DNA of 64,000 nucleotides from Mesaphorura yosii (GCA_009869945.1 WIXG01000175.1:97510-161509); one strand, 5' to 3'; positions 50,281-64,000 are shown, counted from the first letter of the stretch. Numbers and translations are program-made. The notes: generated from the letters alone by a model not told the origin.

Positions 50281-53200
50281 ACTTTTTTGCAATGTTTTGT
50301 GCGGCGATGTTTTTATCTACAACTATTTTTCTCATTCTATGTTTCTTGACTGTCGCTATTTTTGCATACCGATATTAAATGAGCGATGTTTTCACATACC
50401 CACGTTTTTTCTGGCGATGTTCCTTCATGGAATCCCCATCGATTCCAGCCAGCCAAACATGCAATGCACGTGTCCACGTTCTGTGTGTAGACATAACTTT
50501 TTGTAGTAGTCAGTTTTGTAATTAAACCGGTCCATCTCACCAGAAAATGATGCAGTATAATTATTCTCCCGTTCGAGATCAAGACAATAATAGCAAGTGC
50601 AAAAACAAAGCCCGTCTGCTGCTGCGCAGTTTCCCACTAAGATCATCAGCAGTTATTCAGGTTATCAATGCCAACATGAAATACCATATGTCAACGAATT
50701 CTTAATTGTATCCACCGAATATTTCATTGAAAATTATTTTAATTGCAAGAACGAGCTGCCAAAATCGAAATTACGGGCACACGCGCAGGGTCGTTATGCA
50801 ATGCGTGAACATAGCAATCTTCTTAATTCACATTCACATTCCATCTCGCGTTCATATTCGCCAAATTCTGCACGCGACCATTCGCATTTGCCAAGACCGC
50901 CAATCAAGTGACATGCCAAAAATAGCGAAGCAGAAAAATGAGTGCACATGTTTACTGCTGACATGGAGGGAAGGAGCGCAAGCGAAAGAATTCATTGGCT
51001 CGAAGAAATCAGGAGAGATAGGTCCAAGGTTCAAGAACTTGAGGGTCAAAAAATGTGCCTGCTCCAGAAATAGATTATTGTTTATCTGCAGTTGCGTAAA
51101 TCGCATGCACCAACCGTTGCTTGTGACTGATGACGGCTGTTTAGCCGAAAGCTTAGACTAAACTCAAATGTCTCATTCATTTCATTTCTTAAACTGCTCG
51201 ATGTGAGTTTTGTTTGTACACAAGAATGATATCATCCCAGAAGCATGGCACGCCAGACGCCAAGCCACGTCTACGAATTCTTGTCGTCAAGTCGTAATTC
51301 GCAATTTGCTTATTTCGCACAAGTCAAAGTGCACTTTATATTTATCCGGTCGCAAATCGCATTTATGCTTGTGACGGCTGTGTTATTTATAATCATGTTT
51401 CACGACCCGGCCTTAATGTTCGGATTGCACAGTCGCAGGAAGCAGAAGACGTATGCTCTATATTTCGATTTCATACCACGAATTTATATCTAGGACGGTA
51501 ATTCGGTGTTCATGTGCAAAAGAGAATTGGCAACGTGCCGAGGATTTGCGCCTTTGCTAACTCGAGTCGAATGGAATCGTATGGCTTCACCGCGTGATTT
51601 TTCGGTGCACATGCAAGTTGTAATTTCAGTTCAATATCTGCCGGTTATCTTTTATTATGCCGTCTGTGTTTAAATAACCTCAATTTCCTCTTGCGTCGTA
51701 CCGATATCAAGTGAACTCGAAGGCAAGCCTACGACTTCACCGAACCACAATGTCAATATGGCATGACATGAGTAAAATTACCCAATGAATTTATCTGATT
51801 CAATTACGTTATTCTGCATTCGTTCATGACAGGTCGGATCGTTGTCGAAAATGTCAATTTGTACGTTTTGTTGAACGCAGAGGGAATATCAATCAATCTT
51901 ACCTGTGCTTTGTGTTTGTACTGTTTGACATGTTAGTTTGCAAGTGCTTTAATAGCTTTGGCTTTAACGAGATGAACGCGTTCGGATGTCACAAGCAATA
52001 GACTTTTACGAAAGATTGCAATTACGCAAGCATTCGAGTTACATTGTGAACCTCTTTTGGAGTACATTATCTGTTTTATATTCCGTAGGTCAGGTTCTCT
52101 TCTGTGCAAGGTGCTTTTGCTTAATTTCTTGTAAATAGATTCAATGAAGTTAAATGAAACAGAAAGTGTTGCGCAAAAATAACTTGTCAAAACAGGACAA
52201 GGTGCCGCGCTCACGTTAATCAGCAATTCAGGCCATAGACAAACACTGCCGTAGGGAACATCGTAGAAGTGAACCACACTGACCTTTACCAAAGGACAAT
52301 GTCAAGTCTGCGACCCAAACCCACAAAGTCTGAATTCATTCACAAAATCTACGCTGTAACTTTGTAAGCGACATGGCATGAGTCCGCATGAGACTGAGGA
52401 AAAGTCTGCTTAGTACGATAATTATGGCTAAGGAACTAGGAAAATGAGATGCTATTTATTTACTGCGTTTTAGCATTCTATTCTTGGTTACATCCGCCTT
52501 TGCCTCCAAAGCTGAACTTTACCTTGAGAATGAGAACTGGAAACTTTCCAGTTCAGCGCATCGCAGAATAAATAACCCACATGAAATGCACGGTTTTGAC
52601 CGGGGCACGCTGAAACAATTCCGCACATTGTCCTTAGCTTGATTGTATGATTTAATCTAGCATTCCTGCACGGCAATTTAAAAAATCTTAACAAGCAAAT
52701 TCCAATTATTTTTTAAGTGTAAGTACTTTAAATAGTCAATCGATCATACGATGATGGTGACTTGACTTGACGTGTGTGGCTACCCATACTTCTGCAATAC
52801 AATAATCAATGGAGTTGCTTGAATAATCTGATAAGGCCTGGAGTGCTGGCCAAACCGACTCTCAAGAGCTATTCTCACGCACGAAAATAGTTACAAATTA
52901 TGCAACACTTGAGAAAAGGTGTTTAACCATGGATGATTGCTCATCTGCTATTCGAAGAGTACTAGCAATTATTTAAATCTTCATGCATTCATATCATGAA
53001 AATGTAATCAAATCGAACAGCAGCTGACGAGCTCAAATTTCGTAATTGAAGGAACCTACCTGATTTAATCAATGAATGATAATGTTTACCAGTCATTCAC
53101 TCACGAGGAAGGACAATCAGTACAAAAGTGGCGTGACACTTGTCCTGGTGTGACATTTGCATAATTGAGCTTTGTTTTAGTGTTCAATTTTTTCCTGCTA

Positions 53201-56200
53201 AATTGAAACATTTTCTCCAGCAAAAAGTCACTTCGGTCATCGAGTTGAGAGTGCTGGAGTGCCTGGAACGAAGCTGTGTGACATATGACACCCTAGCACG
53301 TTAAAGTGTGATGATTAGGACATGAAGTCTGAAAAATACTCATTTAGTACAATTTCAAATGCATGAAATTTGCTGCTCAATGTTTATGGCTCGTCGTGAT
53401 TTGAAGATGCTGGTGGTCGAAGTCCCGATGATGATTCGACTTGAAAAGGCGACGATTAGTCGAAGGTCTTGAACTTATCTCCAAGAAATCAGAGTTCATT
53501 AGTTAAAGTGTAATGACAACCTTAATTATTCTAGGATCAAATCTTTAGCTTGCGGCCTTGCCCTTTATCTGATCGGACGAGATCAGATCCGAGTGAAAGA
53601 GAATTTCAAAATTGCATAAGCAAGAAACGATTATTCGAAAATACGCTAATTTAGATAACTAATCTGGCAACTGCCAAGTTCAAGTTCATAAATTAATACT
53701 CATTCAGGAAGATTACGAACGTTCACCGAACCGAAAAGTTCAGCTTCATCTTCGAGTGTCTTCGTAATGGGAAAGGAAGAAGTGATACTGGGAAGATTAC
53801 GATGGCAATCACATTATCGTTATCATCCATCATCTCTGCTCGGATTGCATGTCAGGTTCAAACTCCAAGGCTGCCACAAGCTGCAATCCTTCTTTTCGTA
53901 TCCCACTAACTAAGCTTCATTTCGTTCCTCGAGTATCTCAAGTCGGTTCTCCGTTGCCTCACTCTCGAATTTCGCAAGAAGTGCCAAGAGTCCAAGACCC
54001 CAAATGGCAAACGATGAACTTGTGAGTTTTATGGCACAGCAGTCGAACTATCGAACTGCGTTTCTTAGCAGATGAAATTTGTCATGACCTTCTTGAACCT
54101 CGAACGCCTCAAATTGACGTAATGAAATTGAAGTGCAGAATGAAAAGGACATTACAAACTTTTATGAACAGGATGTGGAACTTGAGTTTTGAAATAGATT
54201 TTTCACGGGAACACCTTAGCTAACAAATTGGTCCAATGAAATGTCGAAAATTGGTCATGACTCACTCTGTTTCGCTAATCTTACGTGGATTAGCGAAAGT
54301 TAAGTTCGCCTTCCAATTCCTGACCTTGCTCTACGTCAGTAGTCACATTGAAGCATGAATCGCATGAATCAGCAAGGCAATTGGGTTGAAATCCTACGCC
54401 TGTCGGCTTGGCTTGCCGTTTAGATTGTCATCGCAAGATCGTCTGAACCAGTCTCAAACGCTTGCTCGTGGCGATGATTCATACTTTGTTTACAAACAAA
54501 TCCACCCCAAAATGCCACGTTAGCTTTATCTTGTACAGGTTGTCCGTTGTCTTGTCTGACGTAACAAACTTTCGAATTACAATTCGAGACTCTCTTGAAC
54601 TCAGTCAGTCAAGGCCCTTGAGATGCTGGCCAGACATCACGCATCACGATCTGACCATGGTTAACGTTACGCTCGGTTATTAGCGTGGCAAGCCATGTGT
54701 GGATGACTCATTCGCTCATAAGCATTCGTATTCCACATTACAAAAGTTCGAGGTTATTCCTGCAGTGCTGTTACTGCTATTTCGTACGGCCAGTGCGGCG
54801 GTGTGGTATGGCGTGATTTTAATTGCATGTTAAATTGTATGACGAATAATCACATCGTTTGATGCTACGATGCAATTCTCACTTCTCTTCTCACAACGGT
54901 CACACCAAGCCCATTGTTTTTTGCATTCTAGAAAGATCTGTTGATGATTGCACATTGCAGTCGAGTCATACAAGTCCTACGTATGTGTACGTCAAAGACA
55001 AGACCATGTGAATGTGTTGTGTTTATCAAGTCGTCTCGTATGAGAACTTGAATGGGAAATCTACTCGCTCATTCACGTACTACTTCACAACACAATGGAG
55101 TGAGGAATGTAAACACGAAGATGTTCATCCCAAGCCGCAGCCCGAGCTTTTTGCCGTGCCATGCCAAGAGATACAATTGAAACAACATCGCGTGCTGAAT
55201 GCTGAGTCAGTCAACGGCGAGCGACCGCGTGTCCGTGTGTAGAATTCCACATAATCAATGCGAGTACAAAAACTTGCAAGAGAAGCCTGCAGTGGAGGCT
55301 CGCTTTATTGGCGTGAAAAATATCGTACCATTCCTCTTCAGCCAATCACCGTCGTCGTCGTATCCCGTGCGTAGTAAACCCATTCTCGTACTGCGCTGCT
55401 GTCGTCCGTTTGTAACACGGCTTGGCCTGTATATTTTCTCTGCTGGTCGGGTTCCTGGCATGGTATGGCATGCCGTTTTCTCCCAATCTGCAAATGGTTA
55501 AGCAGTACTGCGGTAGGCGAGGGAACAAATGCAAAATTTCCATTAAAGGGTTCATAAACCTAAAAGCCCGTGTAACTCGAATTCGAAACAGCAGCACACC
55601 TTTCTTGACAGGATTGAATACAATCACAACACTCAACACTGAGGTACAGAAAGTAAAGCCATTGCATAGCCAGACAAGGTTACAATTAAAATCCCATAAA
55701 CACAACGAAAAGATTTATGCTGGGCTCGTGCACGTCTTCATTCATTCAGCATTCGGCATTAACCTGTGTAGCTGTAACATTTAACAGTTTGTGATCGATT
55801 TAGCCTGGACTTACAGTGCATCAAGTGCATTTCATGATCGATCTTAATAATCTCTCGCCGCCTCATTGATTGCATTGTGTACAAGTTCAGTTTCGGTTTC
55901 TATTCATTGTTGATTTTTGCTGCGTTGGTGTGTGTCCAACGTGAACTGATTTGATTGGACGAGCTTGGATTTCATCTTCAAAACATTTTTGCACCAGTAT
56001 TAACATAAACATTAAGGTAAGTCAGCCGATCCTACTCTACGTCATCGCTAAGCTAAACAATAGCGTACGTTAGTAGAGCCTACAGGCAGTCAGGTGATGA
56101 CTCATATCATCCGGTTCGTGTCTAGCCTACACTAACACTTAACATTGAAATACTGAAATACTTTAAATAAGAGAGCATTCCTGCACCTCGTCATTCATAA

Positions 56201-57221
56201 CAAACCGACACCGGCAAAAGAACATTCAAAGATCGCAGGTCAAATGTGAACCTGAGAATATAACTCTAAGTGATCAGTATTATTTGCACCTGACTTGCTC
56301 TAGGTGTCAATTCGAGTTTGCTTAATTAGGATTAAGTTCTTAGAAGATAAGTTTGTTCAATCACTATCAATAGTCAGTGTTAAGGTCCAAAGGTTTAGAA
56401 AGTGCATGTCTTGAACATACGAAACAAGGCTCGTGTCAAATCTTTCCAAATGCGAGAAAGTGACTTCTGACTGATCTGGCCAAAGGTCCATAAACTTAGG
56501 ATTTACTACTGGGTAAGTGCTCTCGGTCTTCGCATCTTTGAATAGTAAAATGAAGCCGGTCTTATCGATATCAGTCGACTGCCAGTCAGTCAACTCCTGC
56601 ATCAAGTGAACTTGACAGACAGAAAGGAAAGGATCAGTAGTCAGTGGTAAAGTCGAAGATTTCTAAACTCAAAGTCTAAGTCAAGTCCAAAAGTGTAACA
56701 GATTCAAAATTAAACGTTGAATGATCACGATGGACATTAATTACTAGAGACTGTGCGGTACATGGTACGTGGAGTGTAAGCATAACCTTTGGCGTCCCTC
56801 GTCACTTACGTTAAAACTCTCCTTGTTTTATCATCATTACGTTAGCACATGGATGGGTGTTAAGATTAGGGGTCAGAGTACCATTTCATTTCATAATTTC
56901 CTCAGCGAATTTAAGATTTAGTTTTTTGGACTCATTTTATGACTTCATGCGCTCTTTAATTTAATTGTAGAGTATCAGGCATCAGGAGTCTATCGTATCG
57001 ACTTCATTTAAACTACAACCAAACCACGAGCTTGGTCGTCGTTGGATTTCGTCGAGCAAAAGATCTTTCTTTTGGCTTCTTGTCCTCCTTGAGAGCAGTC
57101 ACAGATCACACAGTCTCGTCGGGAAGAAGGCCGTTAATAGGGAAGGAAGTATAACGAAGAAGGAAGACTATTTATATCCATCCATCCTCTAATAAAACTT
57201 CTAGTCAAATTCATATCTTCA
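50281..57221. other. Gene-poor region, left part
   Basis: About 7 kb where no ORF on either strand shows a recognisable domain or a chain of spliced exons. The longest ORFs (about 100-150 codons, for example 50706-51161 plus and 52292-51933 minus) look random. It may hold regulatory DNA or untranslated upstream exons of the acyl-CoA synthetase gene. Confidence 0.4.
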
Positions 57222-57738
57222 GTGCTTCGGCAGAAGACCGGTCTCGTCGCTGAACTCGGAAGCCTTGGCTTACTATTCTACTTAGCCTATAAATATCAAG
57301 TGAGTCAGAGAATTCTAGCTTCATATATTTTAAATGAGTCAAAGAGGAAACAACTAAATATTAAGCCAGATCTGTACGGACGACAAATAGCGAAATCCGC
57401 CGCTCTGCTTTGTGTTTCTAAATCGGCCTCTTTATTAAGAAGTTTAAAGTCATTGAAATTGCATGAATCTTGTTCGGTTCCGTTCATCTGCACTTGAACT
57501 TCTTTCGACATTTCTCATTTTACTAGTAAGGATTCAATTGCCTACTGTTTACCTTCTGAACTCTCAACTCTTTAGACTAAGAAAATAGAAACATAAATTG
57601 GTAAATTCTATGACTTGTTCTGTTTTTTTCAGACTTCTTAAGGAGAGGGCTCAAAGGAACTTTACTTGTACATGTACATATCAAAAAGAGATACACGTTA
57701 ACTTCACTGGTTGAAGAAGGAATTCGCAACTTAAGCAG
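57222..57738 (+). other. Two exon-like segments, possible untranslated or unknown exons
   Basis: 57222-57298 is bounded by TCTTCAG and GTGAGT; 57633-57738 is bounded by a T-rich tract ending in CAG and by GTAAGA. Both are open in one frame (LRQKTGLVAELGSLGLLFYL and RRGLKGTLLVHVHIKKRYTL) but those frames do not join, so they would be untranslated or belong to an RNA gene. They could be alternative 5' exons of the downstream acyl-CoA synthetase. Confidence 0.2.
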
Positions 57739-60700
57739 GTAAGAAGTCTATTTACATTTGCTAACCGCTATAAGTTTTTCAACGGGCTTCGCAGCCCCAC
57801 GTTCATGCTGCGAGACGCGCGATATCATATAGTGTCACCTTGAGCAGTAGCCAAATATTGAGTTTCATAATTAAGAGCACTGAGCACACACATGTTTTGT
57901 CCTATAGCGTATTCAAAGCATTTCTTTGTGGTTAAAATTCAATTCGCCACTTTGTGACTCCAGACACACGTCAGAATTCAGAAGTTTGCACTCATTACAT
58001 CACTGCATAAAATGAGATGAGTCCTGACGCATTAGTGGCATGGCGTAACATCCTGACTCATTTTCATAAAGCACAGCAATCTGGCTAATAATGAACGTTC
58101 AAAGTTACATCATACTCAAGTGTTTAAAGCGAAATTTTGTATAGCCATTACGCGAAAGTCATTCATAGCCGCATTTTTCGACAACACACGAAACGCACGG
58201 CACATCTCATTCACGACCTGCATTCTCCGTGTTCCCGTGCTCATTAAATTAACACTTCAGAATATGGTATGCCTGCCATTAACAGTTCACGCGTACCCGA
58301 ATTGAATTCTTAAGATTGTCTATTTTCTTGGGTGTCGCATTTCTTTTCAAGATAACTAAACGCTCATGGATCACTTTCGGTTTCAGTGCATATCATATGC
58401 ACGTGCGTGGCTTTGCTTTTCATCCAGTGCGCTGCATCTACAATGGCGTTCACAAAGTAGAGTACTGGAACAAAGAAAAGGCCATCATGAGCAAAGTGAA
58501 ACTGACTGTCGTCAGAACCTGGCTATGGCTAATCAAAAATCAATTTCCAGTGCTTTATTTTCCTTGTCGCATTCATCGCTCACATCTTTGAGTCGGCACC
58601 GACAGTGGTTAAACCGATTAATAATTAATAACATGCGATACTCATTTTGCCCCGACTGTATCGTGATCGTACGATACTTGCACTTGGGCATCAGTGACGG
58701 AGCCAGTCAAACGTCAAAGTCAAAGGCCCTGCACTTGAACCGTGCAATTTTATAAGTAATAAAACTAAATGATGGTCAGCCGTGTGTGTGGAGCTTTTAT
58801 GTCTTTTTAATGTAGGAGTTTTCTCAGTTCAATTTTTATTTACACATTTAAAGTTTTGAGTTAATCTCATGACCAATGACCCAATCAACGAGTTTTAATT
58901 TATAATAATAATGGCCGCATTATTCCCGGAAAAGTAAATACACAATAATTTTAGGACCGTTTCCCTTGACAGGGATTCAACCCAGTATCCAAAATCACTA
59001 ATCTGGGATCTGGGGTATTGAAACACTTGTGCATGTGCGTTGCATGAATCTAATTTAAAGTCTGAGGGTCCGAAGTTCATGGTCTTTTTCTGACGTTGAC
59101 TCTGGTATCCAGCTACGCATCCTGTTATCCTTCTCAGCCACCTCATTGAGAAATTTCTTTTCAGACATGCGTGTACAGCATTTTTCTCCTTACCTTTTTC
59201 TGCTGCGCTATATCTTTCTTCATATTCCTATTTCAACTATTTACAAATGAAGGTGAAGGTCAACTATCCTTTTTGTCATTTTGAACTTTGGGCAACACGA
59301 GGATAGCATATGAAACCAAGCTTTGGTCTTTGATAGATCTTCGAAAACAGGCCGTCAAGGGTCATTAAAACTGCGTCTGGGTGGACACACTGGCCGTCTT
59401 CCTTCCGCCTCCAGACATTTGAAGCGTCCCGTAATCATAAGAAAAATGAGGATTTAATATTATCAGACTGTCCAGACTCTCACGACCCAACTGGGCTCTA
59501 GCTGGAGTTTAATTTTTGTTACTGCCTGGACCTTTGAAATCTAAGTTCAGACTTTGAACTTGCCTGATTTATAGACTTTCAGTTCGAATTGTGTCTGATT
59601 ACTGTAATTACAAATACATTGACCTTTGCCTTAAAATTAAGCATTTTATTTGGTCATGGACCCACGTCAAGTAAGTCGGTTCAGCACAACAGCAAGTTAA
59701 AACACACATTTTGACTTTCCTTCTGAGAATTGCGTGCATTGTATAGGAATTCGTTTTGCCCATTTTGCATTTTTGTTCAGGAGGTTAGGAAAGTCTTTCT
59801 AAGAAGGTCGTCGATTGTCTGCTGTTCATTTATGGAGAGAGAGTATTAAAACTTAAATAATATTGGCATTTGGAGGTGGAGTCAGGAATCACACCACCGC
59901 CGTGTTTACTTGGCATTCAGAGTACCAACTACCAAACATGAATATTTAACCACTTCACCTGCAGTACATGCTCACTTGTTTTAGTGCTGATTGTAGAGTA
60001 TTGTATTGTCTATTGTGGTTTACTCTATCTGAAGAAATGATTAGACTGCGACTGTGAGTTGTAGTCAAGTGTATTGGCAAAACCTGTAATTTTTCTGTGC
60101 ACACGCAGCATTCTCACAAGCATTGCCTGCCACTGCCACTGCCTGATTGTTTCAAACTTGAAATGGTTAAGTTCATTAGCTAAATTACGGCCTTTAAGCG
60201 TAGACAACAAGAATGAAACCTTATGTTGAAGAAGTTTCTCACGTAGCATCATATCACTCGGTTGAAACTCGGTTTGGTTCAGTACGTGCTGGCACGTTGA
60301 AGAGTGAGATTGTTGTGATAGGGTGTACTTGCACGACTTGAGTTGTGCACGGTGTGTTTAACTAACGAGAAACTTTAACAGTTTAATCATTGTCAGGATA
60401 AGCAGCAATAACGGCAGTACCAGAAAAAGTTGTTTTGTGCGCTTCTGCACATTAGCAACAATTTCGCATTTTCCTGCCGGTCACACGTCCTAAGTGAAAG
60501 AAATTCAGTTGTCGGAAGGACAGGGTCATTGATTTGCTTGTTCCACCCCATTTGAACAATTTCTTCGTACATAACCGATTAGGGCTTTGGCTTCCGACTA
60601 CCTCAAGCTCGGCTGACTTTGTGTTTTAAAAGTTAGTATACAAAAAATTCCATCATTTCGCAATCGCATCGTAGCGTTGTTTGCCAAGCTCAAAAGTAAT

Positions 60701-60788
60701 TTTCTAATTTTTTTGCACACAGGTAAACTAATACACTGAGAAAACGGACACCACTCGGTTGAACCAACTTCACATCAACAACAACACG
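57739..60788. other. Gene-poor region, right part
   Basis: No coding exon found. A T-rich acceptor ending at about 60721 suggests the first coding exon of the acyl-CoA synthetase is preceded by a spliced 5' UTR exon further upstream. Confidence 0.35.
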
Positions 60789-63700
60789 ATGCCTTCAATC
60801 GCACCTCTCGAAGAAAGCAGAATTGGTGAGCCCATTCTCACCAAGTTCCATGACACCACAGTGCTCAAGAAGCCACTGAATGAACATTTTCAAAATGAAG
60901 TCAGCAAGACGAAGCAGCGTTACTTCGAGTCAGAGTCGACAAATGGAAATCACCACAATAATAACCAGCGAAATGGACAAGACACCAACGGTCACGCCGA
61001 GGATGATTCGATGAACGGGAACGGAGTGCACGTGAACGGCCATCACCTGAATGGCAGCATGACCAATGGCAACATCTTGAAAGCACGGTTAGCAGAAGAA
61101 CGTGAACTGGAAAAGGTACGTGTTCATAAGTCGTACGTTTCCTTAAGGTAGTTGTCAAGAAAACTAGCAACTAATATTTAGACAGGGAATTAAATGTGTC
61201 TCGGCATCGTAGTTCATGATCAAACAACTTATAGTTACCTTTTATCCCGATTTGCGCTTTGGATCGGGATTATTTTGCTCGGATACATTTTTTTTAATCC
61301 ATCCGTGTCGGTCTGTGGTCCCGATATCTGGGAATCGAACAAACTCAACCCCAAGTGGTTCTGACCATTATTTAGGGAGGAAACAGATTTGGTGCAAAGT
61401 GCGTCCTTGTTGACTTGCTTCTCATCGTTGCTATATTTTCGTACTCGAGCAAATGTTCAAACGGCGAGAAGCACACAGACTTCAATAGGGGAATCTTATG
61501 GCATTTTGAGCAGACTCCATGTAATCGGAGTATTTCTTGTTCACTTGGAAAGTATTATTTGGGGGTCGGAGCCCGATGGATCCGTTTCTTGACAACTACC
61601 TTAAAGTTGCGCATGAATGGAAGGAATGAATGTCATTTTTCCTGGTTCTTGAATTCGGATGTCGGATTGGGAATCATACAACTCAGTTTCTATGCCTATT
61701 AACCTTTGGTTCGTTAAACAAGAGGTGGTTTGCAGAAATCTTTCCACAGAAAATGGCTCGGAAGTAACGATTAAGTTTTTTGCTAGTCTTATCACTGTGA
61801 TTCAGAGTTCATTAGATAATCCATAAAAGTTCAGATGGCCAAATTAATTTTCAGGGGATAGCATATCTTACCCCTCAGTGGAAGGTACGAATTCACACTC
61901 AAAATTGCGCCCTGGCGCAGCTAACTCAGAGATATTGTCAACTGCTGGCGGCACTACGCGCTAAGCTCCGATCAAGTCTTCCAGCCCCAGCAGCGCGAAT
62001 TAATTCAAACAAACCGGATTTAATTCCGACCAGTTCGATGCTCATGAAAGTTGGTCGACTCATGCCAAACCGTTGCCTACACTCTGACCGCTGCTTCGAT
62101 GGTAAATTCACACATTAGGACGTCGTTTACGATACAGTGCAGTGCCCTTCACCTTTAAATTTTTCTCAAAACAAAAGCGTTCTATTTGTGCGACACGAGA
62201 CGAATCCCAACAATGCATGTAAATGACTTGGTTTATTCTCAACAAGTGAATGCTTTAAATTTAAAAGTGGTACAGCGCGCAGGCCAGGTCACACCGTACG
62301 CAGTAGGCAATAGAAAGTAATAGCGCTTGTGTTTCAAGAATTTCACAATTTGGTACCCACAGGTTTGAGAACACAAGCGCGTGCTGTCGCTGTCGTACAT
62401 GAAATGAATCAAGCGTGCATGTTGATGAGATTCATTCTTTTTACATCAAGAAGCAACTCTGACTAGTGCTTAAGCTTCAAGCGAATTAATGCAATAATCA
62501 AGAATTTCGTAATTGTTGTTTTGCAGGCTATTCACGAAGAGAATCTTAAGGCAAAAGTTAAATTGCTGCAAGATCTCAGACTCGACGTTGAAGATGATGG
62601 GCTCGCATGGACGAGGGACGGAAAGATTTATCGTGATGGTAAGCATAAACCTTAGTGTAAGAATTACCACCTGCTGTAATCTAGATTAAAGTGCATGTGC
62701 ACCACGAGCTTGGCTTTGCACCACCGTTGTCACAGGAAGCCCGAGGTTGACATAGTTTACGGTTCCACCGGAACTCTATTAGCGTAATACTTAATTATAA
62801 CGTTTGAATGGGCTTGGCAGACGTCATTAATCGGCCGTAATCTGGGTTCAGGTGTACGGAGTATATTCTAATGGTACGAAACATGTTCTGAGAATGGGAG
62901 TAAGCTTGTGAAGTTTTAGTTCAATGTTAAATTGTGAAATGCTTGCGAAATTCGTAAATTAGGTTACAACTTTTCTTTTTGCCCATTTTTTCTAACCTGC
63001 ATAAATCACTGACCAGTGTAAGAGGGATTCGGTTGCAATTTTAAGTCAGAATGAGCAAAGACAGTAAAGAGATAATCAGAGTTTTTTCGTATAAGTGTGT
63101 AATTATCACTTTGTATTACAAAAACTCGGACGTTACAAGGACATGAGAACTAAGTGCAAGAGAGCTTAAACCTGGCTCATGTAAATCACGAATAACTTAC
63201 CACTATAAGGATTAGAATGACGTGCTATGTGCTAAATTGTCAGGTAAATACAACGCGTCACATCGGTTAGTTTAATGCTATAACGTCAACTCTTATATCA
63301 TTCGCTTATGTATTTGAAAGGAGCAGAGAGAATGACAATTCACATGGAGTCTGCACACTAAGACGCGGATGAAGGACTTGCTTCATTTGTAGATACTCAG
63401 TAACCAATACGTAGGGCGAGTCAGGCCATCTCCGCCACTGGCCTATCGACTCGAGTAACGAGTAACCTTCGTACAGTTCAATCGCTTTGTAGCTTATGAA
63501 GAACTCCTCGAAATCTAAGAAATGGACCAATCATCACAAGCTGTTATGCTAAATTCACAAGTGGCACAAAAAAAGTAGAAGAAAAACCGGTTCGACAAAA
63601 TATGTTTGTGGATAGAAGGTCCGAAGTTTAATGAAAACTGGAACTAACCCAAGTTCAAATCTTAGGCAAGCCTAAATAGTGAACACGCTAACGCTAGAAC

Positions 63701-64000
63701 GCTGCCAAGTCGGAGGACTCAAAGTCGTCAAAGTACAAGGTTACACATGCACGCACATGCTCTTGCAAAGACCTTCCACCCATGTAGAATATCATGTGAC
63801 ACAGCGACAGAAATGGCGAGATTTTAATTATATGGCGTCTCTTTCCAGGTCCCGACCAAATTTTGCCAACCAAGGCCATACGAGTATGGGACTCTAAGGG
63901 AGCGGTCAAAATTCGCCCAATGGGAACAGGGAAAATGGAGAATACTCAGCCGATTTCTGTGCCATCCCTTCTGAAGAAATGTGCTGACCGAGCGCCAAAC
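60789..64000 (+). CDS. Long-chain acyl-CoA synthetase, bubblegum (ACSBG) type, 5' part
   Basis: Three exons are visible: 60789-61115, 62527-62638 and 63849 to the window edge, joining in frame (phase 0, then phase 1). The first is an Asn/His/Gly-rich leader (GNHHNNNQRN, HVNGHHLNG) with no domain. The third reads GPDQILPTKAIRVWDSKGAV, then KIRPM and QPISVPSLLKKCADRAPN, which fits the start of the ACSBG family, where a WTT-DGxVKLR segment and PxTVxxLFxxxV precede the AMP-binding domain. These enzymes activate long and very long fatty acids with ATP and CoA at the ER or plasma membrane. The AMP-binding core lies beyond the window, so the assignment rests on this N-terminal block. The two introns (61116-62526, 62639-63848) are long for this region. 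Confidence 0.6.
61147..61600. mobile_element. MITE with TTAA target duplication (piggyBac-like target site)
   Basis: 454 bases between two TTAA tetranucleotides (61143-61146 and 61601-61604). The ends are inverted copies: GGTAGTTGTCAAGAAA at the left, TTTCTTGACAACTACC at the right. No transposase inside. TTAA duplication is characteristic of piggyBac elements and their MITEs, although the terminal bases differ from the usual CCC start. It sits in the first coding intron of the acyl-CoA synthetase, 30 bases from the donor site. Confidence 0.7.
62639..63848. other. Second intron of the acyl-CoA synthetase gene
   Basis: 1.2 kb intron (GTAAGC donor, CTTTCCAG acceptor). No embedded gene or repeat recognised. 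Confidence 0.45.

Noticed and set aside
53400-56700. Stretch rich in short repeats such as CAAGT and GTCAGT words
   Set aside because: No periodicity or consistent unit could be found by eye; it looks like ordinary intergenic DNA.

Overview
This is nuclear DNA of an invertebrate animal. Genes on both strands are split by short introns of about 50 to 100 bases with GT/AG borders, there are AATAAA signals, and animal-only families occur: an insect-type gustatory receptor, an ABCC transporter, COP9 signalosome subunit 7, GOLPH3, DNAJC1 and a chitin-binding protein. An arthropod is most likely. Several enzymes look microbial in origin (NADP-type glutamate dehydrogenase, class I terpene synthase, GH17 domains), which fits a soil arthropod such as a springtail, or a mite. 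The species call is inference.

Layout. 0-9 kb: a decayed F-box/LRR gene, a Rho-family gene whose GTPase motifs are ruined, a small secreted chitin-binding protein, and a heat-shock gene with two alpha-crystallin domains behind a clear heat-shock element. 9-11.7 kb: an LRR protein with acidic, low-complexity tails. 12-20 kb: the most unusual part, two divergently transcribed receptors, each built as signal peptide, GH17 glucanase-like ectodomain, one membrane helix and cytoplasmic tyrosine kinase. The plus-strand copy carries a dead MULE transposon in an intron inside the kinase domain. 20-22 kb: NADP-type glutamate dehydrogenase. 24-34.6 kb: three members of an unnamed small four-helix membrane family in different states of repair, a full ABCC transporter and a gustatory receptor. 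34.7-36.5 kb: a MITE and an intronless terpene synthase. 36.9-39.5 kb: two tandem kynurenine-formamidase-like genes. 40-48 kb: housekeeping genes (DNAJC1, CSN7, GOLPH3) and a Kazal inhibitor. 48-60.7 kb: gene-poor. 60.8 kb to the end: the 5' part of a bubblegum-type long-chain acyl-CoA synthetase, with a TTAA-flanked MITE in its first coding intron.

How they work together. Most neighbours are unrelated, as usual in an animal genome. The exception is the receptor pair: same architecture, matching intron positions and a shared upstream region of about 340 bases point to a local inverted duplication. The ectodomain comes from a beta-1,3-glucanase fold but appears to lack catalytic residues, so a glucan-sensing receptor kinase is an attractive hypothesis. 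Exon borders were set by hand from splice consensus, reading frame and comparison between copies; no transcripts or searches were available.
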